From Oscillospiraceae bacterium (GTDB taxonomy: Bacteria; Bacillota; Clostridia; Oscillospirales; Oscillospiraceae), in contig JAFSDV010000008.1 in assembly GCA_017436035.1 (NCBI GenBank), forward strand, positions 1-64,000: 64,000 nt of DNA, given 5' to 3'. Both the position numbers and the translations under genes were made by a program. The notes beneath the pieces are model-generated. The model was not told where the DNA came from. It saw only the letters and a program-made list of their open reading frames with translations, and did no database searches. Shown here in pieces: positions 34,571 to 42,470 of this stretch. The stretch's first letter is position 1. Every line of letters starts with the position of its first letter.

Positions 34571-35737
34571 ATGGAAGATATCATTTCTCTGGATAAACAG
34601 TATATTGCCGGAACTTATGGACGATTTCCCGTGGAACTGGTTTCCGGTAAGGGCAGCCTGCTGACTGCTGCGGATGGCAAAACATACATTGATATGGGAT
34701 CGGGTATCGCCGTGTCCGCCTTTGGAACAGCTGACGATGTGTGGGCGGCTGCAGTGACACAGCAGCTTACAAAGCTGCAGCACACCTCCAATTTGTACTA
34801 TACAAGTCCTTGCGTACAGCTTGCAAAGCTGCTTTGTGAGAAGACCGGAATGAAAAAAGTGTTCTTTTCCAATTCCGGTGCGGAGGCCAATGAGTGCGCG
34901 ATCAAGGTTGCAAGAAAATATTCCGCGGAGAAAAAGGGCGGGGATTGTTATACGATCGTGACCCTTTGCAACAGCTTTCACGGCAGAACACTGACCACTT
35001 TGGCGGCTACCGGACAGGACCATTACCATGAGCTGTTTCAGCCCTTGACACCAGGCTTTGTCCATGTGCATGCAAATGACATAGAGGAACTGAAGCGTGT
35101 TGTCAGTCAGGTGAAGGTTGCCGGTATTCTAATGGAGTGTGTTCAGGGTGAAGGTGGCGTGCTTCCTGTGAGCAAGGCATACATGGAAGCTGCGGCTGAG
35201 ATTTGCCGGGAGCAGGATATTCCCTTAATGATTGATGAAGTGCAGACTGGAAACGGTCGCTGCGGTGCACTGTACGCCTATATGAATTACGGTGTGCAGC
35301 CGGATATCGTATCTACGGCAAAGGGACTGGGCGGCGGTCTGCCCATCGGTGCTACTTTGCTGAGTAAGAAGGTTCAGGATGTGCTCCGGCCCGGTGATCA
35401 CGGCTCTACCTTTGGTGGAAATCCGGTTTGCTGTGCCGGTGCGCTGAGTGTGATCAGCCGGCTGGATGATCGTTTTTTGGAGCAAGTCCGGGATAAGAGT
35501 CAATATATTTTTGAGCAGCTGCAGGGAGCCTCCGGCATTCAGGAGGTTACAGGTATGGGATTGATGATCGGCATCAAAACGGATCGGGATGCAAAGGATG
35601 TATTGGCGGCGTGCCGGGATAAGGGCGTTTTGTGCCTGACAGCCAAGGATAAGATTCGGCTGCTGCCGCCGCTGAACATACCGATGGAGTTGCTTGAACA
35701 AGCAGTGGCTGTGATCAGGGACGCCTGTGCAGTATAA
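34571..35737 (+). CDS. argD: Acetylornithine aminotransferase
   Basis: ArgD is a PLP enzyme that transaminates N-acetylglutamate semialdehyde to N-acetylornithine. The 388-residue class III aminotransferase shows [12 protein letters not shown] near residue 98, [14 protein letters not shown] near 136, [11 protein letters not shown] near 220 and the PLP lysine about 250 in [16 protein letters not shown] 34571 lies five bases after the argB stop; a TTG three bases earlier is also in frame. Confidence 0.96.
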   Translation: MEDIISLDKQYIAGTYGRFPVELVSGKGSLLTAADGKTYIDMGSGIAVSAFGTADDVWAAAVTQQLTKLQHTSNLYYTSPCVQLAKLLCEKTGMKKVFFSNSGAEANECAIKVARKYSAEKKGGDCYTIVTLCNSFHGRTLTTLAATGQDHYHELFQPLTPGFVHVHANDIEELKRVVSQVKVAGILMECVQGEGGVLPVSKAYMEAAAEICREQDIPLMIDEVQTGNGRCGALYAYMNYGVQPDIVSTAKGLGGGLPIGATLLSKKVQDVLRPGDHGSTFGGNPVCCAGALSVISRLDDRFLEQVRDKSQYIFEQLQGASGIQEVTGMGLMIGIKTDRDAKDVLAACRDKGVLCLTAKDKIRLLPPLNIPMELLEQAVAVIRDACAV

Positions 35738-35748
35738 GAGGTGACTGT

Positions 35749-36741
35749 ATGAAGAAGTTTACTGGAAGAAGCTTTTTGAAGCTGTTGGATTTTACACCTG
35801 AAGAACTCACAGAGCTGTTGGATCTGGCGGCGGATTTGAAAAAACAAAAGAAAGCAGGTATTTCTCATCGACTTTGTGAGGGAAAGTCTGTTGCTTTGGT
35901 TTTTGAGAAAACCAGCACCCGTACCCGCTGTGCTTTCGAGGTTGCAGCAGCAGACCTTGGGATGCATCCGGTTTATTTGGACCCATCAGGCTCTCAAATC
36001 GGTAAAAAGGAGAGTATTGCCGATACAGCCAGAGTGCTGGGTAGAATGTTTGACGGTATTGAATACCGGGGCTTTGGTCAGGAGATCGTGGAAGAGCTTA
36101 GTGCCTTTGCAGGCGTTCCGGTTTGGAACGGCTTAACCAATGAATACCATCCAACGCAGATCCTTGCGGATTTTCTGACGATCCGGGAACACTTTGGTAC
36201 TTTAACCGGTAAGAAGCTGGTCTATATGGGTGATGCCCGTTATAATATGGGCAACTCCCTGATGGTTGGCTGTGCGAAAATGGGTATGCATTTTGTAGCC
36301 TGTGCCCCTGAGAAGTATTTCCCTAATGCGGAGCTTGTTGCCCAGTGTCGGCAGATCGCACAGCAGACCGGCGCGGTATTGGAATTTAACACAGATCCTG
36401 TTTCGGCAGTGAAGGGCGCACACGTGATCTATACAGATGTGTGGGTTTCTATGGGAGAACCGGACGCTGTATGGGAAGAGCGGATCCGGGAGCTGTCAGC
36501 TTACCGTGTGGATGCCAAGCTAATGGATGCGGCAGGGGAGCAATGCCGGTTTATGCATTGTCTGCCGGCGTTTCATGATTTGAAAACGACCATCGGCAAG
36601 CAGATCTATGAAAAATTCGGGATCGATTGTATGGAAGTCACAGATGAAGTGTTTGAGAGCGATCGCTCCATCGTATTCGATGAGGCCGAGAACCGTATGC
36701 ACACCATTAAAGCTGTGATGGCAGCGACATTGGTAGAATAA
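35749..36741 (+). CDS. argF: Ornithine carbamoyltransferase
   Basis: ArgF makes citrulline from ornithine and carbamoyl phosphate, the product of CarB. The 330-residue enzyme has the carbamoyl phosphate loop STRTRCAF near residue 57, the [17 protein letters not shown] segment near 126 and the ornithine-side HCLPAFHD near 269. It is the last gene of the arginine operon and is followed at once by a terminator. Confidence 0.96.
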   Translation: MKKFTGRSFLKLLDFTPEELTELLDLAADLKKQKKAGISHRLCEGKSVALVFEKTSTRTRCAFEVAAADLGMHPVYLDPSGSQIGKKESIADTARVLGRMFDGIEYRGFGQEIVEELSAFAGVPVWNGLTNEYHPTQILADFLTIREHFGTLTGKKLVYMGDARYNMGNSLMVGCAKMGMHFVACAPEKYFPNAELVAQCRQIAQQTGAVLEFNTDPVSAVKGAHVIYTDVWVSMGEPDAVWEERIRELSAYRVDAKLMDAAGEQCRFMHCLPAFHDLKTTIGKQIYEKFGIDCMEVTDEVFESDRSIVFDEAENRMHTIKAVMAATLVE

Positions 36742-36747
36742 AAGAAA

Positions 36748-36778
36748 ATCGGCGTACCGCCAAGCGCGGTACGCCGAT
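36748..36778. terminator. Terminator between argF and the amino acid ABC operon
   Basis: ATCGGCGTACCGC (36748-36760) and its complement (36766-36778) form a 13-bp perfect stem with a 5-base loop. CGTTTATTAT follows on the plus strand, and AAAGAAAA precedes it, giving TTTTCTTT on the minus strand. It serves both convergent operons. Confidence 0.85.
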
Positions 36779-36784
36779 CGTTTA

Positions 36785-37528
36785 TTATAGAACCTTGGAC
36801 AGGAAGTCCTGCAGTCGGGGATGCTGAGGGTTAACGAACAGCTCGTTGGGGGTGTTCTGTTCCAGGAGCTTACCCTCGTCCATGAACAGGACGCGGCTGC
36901 CCACTTCTTTTGCAAAGCCCATTTCGTGGGTGACTACAACCATGGTCATGCCTTCTGCTGCCAGTTCTTTCATAACGGAGAGCACTTCTCCAACCATTTC
37001 CGGGTCTAATGCGGAAGTAGGCTCATCAAACAACATAACCTCGGGCTCCATCATCAGCGCGCGAACAATGGCAACACGCTGCTTCTGACCGCCGGAAAGC
37101 TGGCTGGGATATGCGTTGGCACGGTCACCAAGACCTACTCTTTGCAGCAATGCCAAAGCTTTTTTCTCTGCTTCTTCTTTGGTTTTATGGAGAAGACTGC
37201 AGGGGGCTAATGTCATATTCTTCAGAATTGTCATGTGCGGGAATAGGTTAAAATGTTGGAATACCATACCCATTTTCTGACGGTGCATATTGATGTTGGC
37301 ATTTTTATCAGTTATGTTGCTGCCGTTAAAGAGGATCGTGCCGTCGGTGGGGATTTCCAGCAGGTTCAGACAACGCAAGAAGGTGGATTTACCGGAACCG
37401 GAGGGCCCGATCACAACCACAACTTCGCCTTTCGTGATGTCCGCACTGACACCGTCTAAGGCTTTGATCGCATCGCCGTTATAGTATTTCTTAAGTTCAC
37501 GTGCGGAGATGATTACATTATCGTTCAC
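36785..37528 (-). CDS. Polar amino acid ABC transporter ATPase
   Basis: A 247-residue GlnQ/ArtP-type ATPase that drives amino acid import. Walker A is [13 protein letters not shown] near residue 40, signature [11 protein letters not shown] near 142, and Walker [14 protein letters not shown] near 165, followed by the [14 protein letters not shown] switch region. It overlaps the permease gene by 11 bases. The substrate cannot be read from the ATPase; the arginine operon next door and TGAATA half-sites at the operon start point towards arginine or a related amino acid. Confidence 0.94.
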   Translation of the reverse strand: MNDNVIISARELKKYYNGDAIKALDGVSADITKGEVVVVIGPSGSGKSTFLRCLNLLEIPTDGTILFNGSNITDKNANINMHRQKMGMVFQHFNLFPHMTILKNMTLAPCSLLHKTKEEAEKKALALLQRVGLGDRANAYPSQLSGGQKQRVAIVRALMMEPEVMLFDEPTSALDPEMVGEVLSVMKELAAEGMTMVVVTHEMGFAKEVGSRVLFMDEGKLLEQNTPNELFVNPQHPRLQDFLSKVL

Positions 37529-38285
37529 TGCTTCTGAGCCTCCTTTCCAGCTTGCCGATCAGGTAGGTGAAGAAGAGCACCAATGCCAGATAGATAAGCG
37601 CAACTGCAATCAAGGGCATAAATGCTTCGAAAGTGCGGCCCCGGATGATCTCGCCACCCTTTGTCAGGTCGATAACGCCTGCATAACCGGCGACAGAGGT
37701 TTCCTTGATCAGTACAATAAACTCATTTGCCAAAGAGGGCAGTACATTCTTAAATGCCTGTGGCAGAATGATATGGCGCATAGTCTGCACATAATTGAAG
37801 CCCAGGCTGCGGCCTGCTTCAAACTGACCATTGTCTATAGACATAATGCCGGAACGGACGATTTCCGCTACATACGCACCGGAGTTCACACCGAATACGA
37901 TACAAGCCACTGTAATATCGCCCATAAATATGAAAAATACAAATACGCCCAGCAGCAGCTGTACTACAACAGGCGTACCGCGGATGACTGTCAGGTAGAC
38001 CTTGCAGATGGAGTTTAAGATGCTCAAAATTGCTTTGCCAAAGCCGGGGCGCATTTCTTGAGCGTTTTTGTCATAGCTGGAGCGAATGATCGCAACTACT
38101 ACACCCAGTGCAACGCCGATAATCAGCGCAAATAAAGTGATTAGCAGTGTATTTCCCAGACCGCGGGTCAAAAAATTCCAGCGGTCGTCCTGAATAAAGC
38201 AGCGGTAGAATGTATCCTGGAAATCCGTCCACCACATCTGAACGTCTGCCGCAAGATTCTGCCACCACACTTGAAGTTCGGACAT
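37518..38285 (-). CDS. Polar amino acid ABC transporter permease
   Basis: A 255-residue HisM/GlnP-type permease. After an aromatic, amphipathic start ([14 protein letters not shown]) the membrane domain begins with [16 protein letters not shown] near residue 42, and the coupling loop [21 protein letters not shown] is near 160. One permease gene suggests a homodimeric channel. The ATG at 38285 has TAGGAGGA before it. Confidence 0.94.
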   Translation of the reverse strand: MSELQVWWQNLAADVQMWWTDFQDTFYRCFIQDDRWNFLTRGLGNTLLITLFALIIGVALGVVVAIIRSSYDKNAQEMRPGFGKAILSILNSICKVYLTVIRGTPVVVQLLLGVFVFFIFMGDITVACIVFGVNSGAYVAEIVRSGIMSIDNGQFEAGRSLGFNYVQTMRHIILPQAFKNVLPSLANEFIVLIKETSVAGYAGVIDLTKGGEIIRGRTFEAFMPLIAVALIYLALVLFFTYLIGKLERRLRSSER

Positions 38286-38310
38286 GTGGTTTCCTCCTAA
38301 TGAAATAATG

Positions 38311-38343
38311 AAAAACCGGGGAGCGGCGGACCGCTCTCCCGGT
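38311..38343 (-). terminator. Leaky terminator between binding protein and permease genes
   Basis: On the minus strand ACCGGGAGAGCGG and CCGCTCCCCGGT pair with one bulge around TCCG, followed by TTTTT. Placed after the binding protein gene it probably stops most transcripts there, a common way to make more binding protein than membrane subunits. Confidence 0.8.
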
Positions 38344-38356
38344 CAAAAGTGCTTAA

Positions 38357-39163
38357 TTACTTGTTGTTGGAAGCCACATAGGACTTAGCGGGCTCTTGGT
38401 CGATGACAACTGCGTCAACCTTACCGGTGAGCAGAGCCTGAACAGCCTCGTTGCCGGTCTTATAGCGGATCACATTGCTTTCACCGACACCGCCCTCTTC
38501 ATAGGGACTGGACAGATAGATATCACCGGTGGTATCCTGCTGAACGCCGACCTTGTAATTCTTTGTGGAGTCAAGCAGCTCCTCGACAGAAGTGATCTTG
38601 CTGTTCTCCGCGACGATAACCACCTGAACGCCAGTAGCATAGCTGGTGGAGAAGTTAACTTCCTTCAGCCGGTCCTCGGTCACGGTCATACCGGCCATAC
38701 CCATATGATACTTACCGGTCTGTACGCCGGCGATGATAGCACCGAACTCGATGTCCTTAATGACCAGCTTCATATCCAGCTTGTCAGCGATGGCAGCGGC
38801 CATTTCCGCGTCAATACCCACGATCTTTCCGCCTTCGTAGTACTCATAGGGCGGGAAGTAGGCATTTGTTGCCATAACAAGCTCTGCCTTGCCTTCAGTG
38901 TTCTGCTGGAAGGTCAGATCGTGCTCAACGCCGGAAATGTACTTGTCAACGATCTTCTTGGCGGTGCCATCCTTGATCAGTGCGTCAAGCGCGGTGTTGA
39001 TCTTGTTCAGCAGTTCGGTATTCTCCTTGGCTACGCAAATTGCGTAATCCTCCAGAGTGTACTCTGTGTCCAGGATCTTCAGATTGACCTTCTTGCTGCC
39101 ACAAGCAGTTAACAAACTCAGCAGCAGGATTGCGGATAGAACTAAAGCAATGTACTTTTTCAT
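38357..39163 (-). CDS. Amino acid ABC transporter binding lipoprotein, apparently circularly permuted
   Basis: A family 3 (SBP_bac_3) binding protein with lipobox LTAC (Cys21). The order of parts is unusual. Residues about 28-78, from LKILDTEYTLEDYAICVAKE to IVDKYISG, look like the C-terminal end of such proteins (the LKILDEEY...YAIAVKKGNTEL...LKADGTxxKIxxKY part). A linker follows, then the usual start of the domain (AELVMATNAYFPPYEYYEGG, from 93), and the chain ends at PAKSYVASNNK, just where others continue into LKILDEEY. Joining the real end to residue 28 rebuilds a normal protein. The in-frame ATG at 39169 is too close to AAGGAG; ATG 39163 is preferred. Stop and downstream DNA show no lost C-terminus. 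Confidence 0.9.
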   Translation of the reverse strand: MKKYIALVLSAILLLSLLTACGSKKVNLKILDTEYTLEDYAICVAKENTELLNKINTALDALIKDGTAKKIVDKYISGVEHDLTFQQNTEGKAELVMATNAYFPPYEYYEGGKIVGIDAEMAAAIADKLDMKLVIKDIEFGAIIAGVQTGKYHMGMAGMTVTEDRLKEVNFSTSYATGVQVVIVAENSKITSVEELLDSTKNYKVGVQQDTTGDIYLSSPYEEGGVGESNVIRYKTGNEAVQALLTGKVDAVVIDQEPAKSYVASNNK

Positions 39164-39209
39164 GTTCATACTCTCCTTATTTGATTAAACTTATAAAGTT
39201 TATTTATGT

Positions 39210-39238
39210 ATTTTACCACGTATATTATTCATGGTCAA
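39210..39238 (-). promoter_or_regulatory. Promoter of the amino acid ABC operon
   Basis: On the minus strand TTGACC (39238-39233), 17 bases, TAAAAT (39215-39210). A perfect inverted repeat AAACTT-ATA-AAGTTT (39187-39201) lies just downstream of the start point and a TATTCA half-site lies in the spacer; both are possible repressor sites. Confidence 0.8.
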
Positions 39239-39380
39239 TAGGCTAATAACACAATGTTGCAAGAATATAATTGGGCAAATGTAACAAAAACGCCAACATC
39301 GTGAATATTTTTGGTGAATAAACGTATATAGCCCTCAGAACGATCGCAATTTAATATTCATTATATACAATTAGTATTCA
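39226..39380. promoter_or_regulatory. Cluster of ArgR-like TGAATA half-sites in an AT-rich intergenic region
   Basis: The 373-bp gap between the divergent ABC operon and murC is AT-rich and has no gene. It holds five copies of TGAATA or its complement TATTCA: 39226-39231, 39302-39307, 39315-39320, 39355-39360 and 39375-39380. The same half-site is in the ARG-like box at argG. This suggests arginine control of the transporter, but spacing between sites is irregular. The remaining part of the gap shows only the two promoters. Confidence 0.45.
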
Positions 39381-39464
39381 CAAAATCCATAACACGTACA
39401 GAGCATGGCCGGAAGTTTTAATTACAAGCTTGTTACTTGCGGTGTTTTTTGGGGAAAATACCAG

Positions 39465-39493
39465 TTGTAAATGGTGGTGCGATACTATATAAT
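39465..39493 (+). promoter_or_regulatory. Promoter of murC-ddl
   Basis: TTGTAA (39465-39470), 17 bases, TATAAT (39488-39493). A second TATAAT at 39504-39509 could serve an alternative start. Confidence 0.75.
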
Positions 39494-39536
39494 ATACTAG
39501 TTATATAATGCGTAATAACGCGGGAGGAATACCTGG

Positions 39537-40904
39537 ATGGAAAATAGAAATGAGGAACTGAAACAATATTTGGTTCCCGGTAAGCATGTGCACCTTGTAG
39601 GTATTGGCGGCGTTTCTATGCGGCCGCTGGGTCTGGTGCTGAAAGGCATGGGAATGTTGGTTACCGGTTCAGATATGAATTCTTCTGTTTCTACTGATGA
39701 GCTGATCGCAAACGGTATTCAGGTGTCTATTGGACATAAGGAAGAAAATGTGGAGGGCGCGGACTGTGTGATCCGTACTGCCGCTGCCCATAATGACAAT
39801 CCGGAGATTGCCGGGGCACGAAGCAGAGGTATTCCGCTGTTTGAGCGGGCACAGGCTTGGGGCGTAATCATGCAGGCCTATAAAAATGCAGTATGCATTT
39901 CCGGAACCCACGGAAAAACCACCACAACTTCTATGGTGACCCATATTTTGATGGAGGCAAATACTGATCCTACGGTTATGATCGGTGGGTATCTGCCATT
40001 GCTTCGGTCGGGACACCGGGTTGGAAACGGCGATACCATTGTGTTGGAAAGCTGTGAATACTGTGATTCGTTTTTGAATTTTTTTCCGACGCTAGCTGTT
40101 ATTTTGAATGTGGAAGCGGACCATTTAGACTATTTTAAGGACCTTGCGGATGTGCAGAAGTCCTTTCGTAAATTTGCGCTGCTCTCTACCGGCGGTGTGT
40201 TGGCAAACGGAGATGACCCACATACTTTGGAAGCAATGCAGGGCGTTGATTGTGTTACATTCGGTCTCAAGCCGTGCAATCGGGTGCGTGCGGACAATAT
40301 CTGTCCGGATTGGCGGCATTTGGATGTGGTATGTGACGGTCAATTTTACTGCCACATTGATCTGAATGTTTTGGGGCGGCATAATGCCCTCAATGCGCTG
40401 GCAGCTGCCGGCACTGCGTGGATGCTGGGAATACCCGGAGAAGCGGTTACTAAGGGTTTAGCTGCCTTTTCCGGTGCGGAGCGTCGGATGCAGCTGAAGG
40501 GAAGCTATTGCGGCGCGGATGTGTACGATGACTATGCTCATCATCCGGATGAACTGGCAGCGACGATCGATGCGATCCGAACAATGAACTATAAACGGAT
40601 TGTTGTAGCCTTTCAGCCCCATACCTATACGCGAACAAAAGCCTTGTTTTCGGATTTTGTCCGGGAACTGAAAAAAGCAGACGTGGTTGTTCTTGCGGAA
40701 ATTTATGCAGCAAGAGAGCGCAATACAGTTGGGATCTCTTCCAAGAATCTTGTGGAACAGATTCCTGGAAGTATTTATTGTGAAACACTGCCGGATGTTA
40801 CGGATTGTCTGCGCTCTGTTATACAACCTGGAGATGTGGTACTGACTGTAGGTGCAGGTGATATTTACCGTGCCGGTGAGGCACTTCTAAAAGATCAAGG
40901 GTGA
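39537..40904 (+). CDS. murC: UDP-N-acetylmuramate-L-alanine ligase
   Basis: MurC adds L-alanine to UDP-MurNAc in the cytoplasmic stage of peptidoglycan synthesis. The 455-residue Mur ligase has VGIGGVSMRPLG near residue 21 (UDP-binding), the ATP loop GTHGKTTTT near 123, ESCEYCDSFLNF near 170 and DDYAHHPDEL near 330. The start follows GGGAGGA. It heads a cell-wall pair with ddl, both needed before lipid stages. Confidence 0.96.
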   Translation: MENRNEELKQYLVPGKHVHLVGIGGVSMRPLGLVLKGMGMLVTGSDMNSSVSTDELIANGIQVSIGHKEENVEGADCVIRTAAAHNDNPEIAGARSRGIPLFERAQAWGVIMQAYKNAVCISGTHGKTTTTSMVTHILMEANTDPTVMIGGYLPLLRSGHRVGNGDTIVLESCEYCDSFLNFFPTLAVILNVEADHLDYFKDLADVQKSFRKFALLSTGGVLANGDDPHTLEAMQGVDCVTFGLKPCNRVRADNICPDWRHLDVVCDGQFYCHIDLNVLGRHNALNALAAAGTAWMLGIPGEAVTKGLAAFSGAERRMQLKGSYCGADVYDDYAHHPDELAATIDAIRTMNYKRIVVAFQPHTYTRTKALFSDFVRELKKADVVVLAEIYAARERNTVGISSKNLVEQIPGSIYCETLPDVTDCLRSVIQPGDVVLTVGAGDIYRAGEALLKDQG

Positions 40905-40919
40905 AATGAGGCGAGTTCT

Positions 40920-41984
40920 TTGCGTAAATTGAATGTATGTGTGCTTTTTGGAGGTATTAGTCCTGAGCACGATGTATCCCTGCGTTCAGCAGAATCTGTT
41001 CTGAACAATCTGAATAAGGAACAATACAATATTTTTCCCGTAGGCATAACAAAAGACGGTGACTGGATTTTGTTTGCAGGCACAGATTATTCCTTGCTTC
41101 CTTCCGGACAGTGGCAGGAGTATCCGGGTAACCGCCGGGCGGCGATCTCTCCTATCAGAGGACAAGGACTGCTCAGCTTTGAAGGAGATAATGTTGTTCG
41201 GGAATTGATTGATGTAGTATTCCCGGTTCTTCACGGTGAGAACGGTGAAGATGGCACGGTACAGGGATTGCTGCAGCTGGCGGGTATTCCTTATGTGGGA
41301 CCCCATGTTGCTGCTTCTGCTGTGGCAATGGATAAGACACTGACAAAGCTGGTGGCGGATCAGGCAGGTGTGCCCCAGGCTTCATGGATGCTGGTGCGAA
41401 ACAGCGAGCTGCAAAACAGAATGGACGTTATCCTGGATGGTCTTGAGCAAAAATTTGCATATCCCGTCTTTATTAAGCCTGCAGGAACAGGATCTTCCGT
41501 TGGCGTTTCTAAAGCCAATGACCGGGAGGCACTGCGTGAAGCACTGCTCCAAGCCGGTATTTATGACGAGAAGATTCTGGTAGAGGAGTTTATTGACGGT
41601 CGGGAAGTTGAAGTTGCAGTTATGGGCAACGACAGCCCGGCAGCTTCTGTATGCGGAGAGATCGATTCCGGTGCGGAGTTCTATGACTATAATGCAAAAT
41701 ATATTACAGATACGTCAGTGGCATATATTCCTGCCCGAATTCCGGAGGATATCGCTGAACAGGTTCGGGAGCTGGCGGTGAAGATCTACAGTGCCCTTGG
41801 ATGCCGCGGACTAAGCCGTGTGGACTTTTTTGTGACATTTGCGGACAATCGGGTGGTATTTAATGAGATCAATACGCTGCCCGGATTCACATCTATTTCT
41901 ATGTATCCGAAGCTGTTTGCTGCAAGTGGTATTCCCTATGACCGACTCTTGGATGAGTTGCTGAAGCTGGCACTGGAGGCATAG
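40920..41984 (+). CDS. ddl: D-alanine-D-alanine ligase
   Basis: Ddl makes the D-Ala-D-Ala dipeptide for the peptidoglycan stem. The 354-residue ATP-grasp enzyme starts KLNVCVLFGGISPEHDVSL, and has HGENGEDGTVQGLL near residue 104, FIKPAGTGSSVGV near 183 and NEINTLPGFTSISMYP near 318. The residue pattern EHDVSLRSA with a later YDYNAKY suggests the Ala-Ala rather than Ala-lactate type (Tyr at the omega loop). The start codon is TTG at 40920; the ATG at 40906 is out of frame. Confidence 0.95.
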   Translation: MRKLNVCVLFGGISPEHDVSLRSAESVLNNLNKEQYNIFPVGITKDGDWILFAGTDYSLLPSGQWQEYPGNRRAAISPIRGQGLLSFEGDNVVRELIDVVFPVLHGENGEDGTVQGLLQLAGIPYVGPHVAASAVAMDKTLTKLVADQAGVPQASWMLVRNSELQNRMDVILDGLEQKFAYPVFIKPAGTGSSVGVSKANDREALREALLQAGIYDEKILVEEFIDGREVEVAVMGNDSPAASVCGEIDSGAEFYDYNAKYITDTSVAYIPARIPEDIAEQVRELAVKIYSALGCRGLSRVDFFVTFADNRVVFNEINTLPGFTSISMYPKLFAASGIPYDRLLDELLKLALEA

Positions 41985-41986
41985 TA

Positions 41987-42412
41987 ATGAAGCAAAGCGT
42001 TATGCTGTCCCTGCGTGGGCGGCAAACCTACCAGGACCAGGAACCGGAGGAAATTGAACTGGTAACGGAAGGTGTTTTGGAACGGCGAGATTACGGCTGG
42101 GATCTGAGCTACGAGGAAAGTGAACTGACCGGTTTAGAGGGTGTTACAACTGCCTTTCGCATTGAACCTGACCAAATCACACTCAAACGTACAGGCAAGC
42201 TGAATTCTCAAATGGTATTTCAGCAAGGCGTTGTCCACGATTCCCTGTATCAAATGGAGTTTGGGACACTGATGATCAGCGTGATGGCTTCTGTAATTCA
42301 AGCTGACATTACAGAAGCGGGCGGTACAGTCGATTTGGTATATGCCATTGAAATCGAACAGTCTGCAGCCGGTATCATTGATTATCATTTGGAGATTCGC
42401 CCAAAATCATAA
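41987..42412 (+). CDS. DUF1934 (YwiB-type) protein
   Basis: A 141-residue protein of the DUF1934 family, which has a lipocalin-like beta-barrel in known structures; the role is unknown. Seen here are the start MLSLRGRQTY, the central WDLSYEESELTGLEG and MEFGTLMISVMA near residue 88, then VDLVYAIEIE near 117. It begins two bases after ddl, so it is in the cell-wall transcript. Confidence 0.85.
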   Translation: MKQSVMLSLRGRQTYQDQEPEEIELVTEGVLERRDYGWDLSYEESELTGLEGVTTAFRIEPDQITLKRTGKLNSQMVFQQGVVHDSLYQMEFGTLMISVMASVIQADITEAGGTVDLVYAIEIEQSAAGIIDYHLEIRPKS

Positions 42413-42418
42413 ATCCAT

Positions 42419-42467
42419 AAAACAAACTGATCGCCCCGTCAAAAGTACGGGGCGATCAGTTTGTTTT
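42419..42467. terminator. Bidirectional terminator between DUF1934 gene and mfd
   Basis: A 21-bp perfect stem (42419-42439 with 42447-42467) with a 7-base loop and A4/T4 outer arms, between convergent genes. Its core is GATCGCCCCGT. Confidence 0.94.
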
Positions 42468-42470
42468 GAA

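Noticed and set aside
38286..38356. A lost C-terminus of the binding protein caused by a frameshift
   Set aside because: Downstream DNA contains a terminator hairpin and the permease ribosome binding site, with nothing like the missing segment in any frame; the segment is found at the N-terminus instead.
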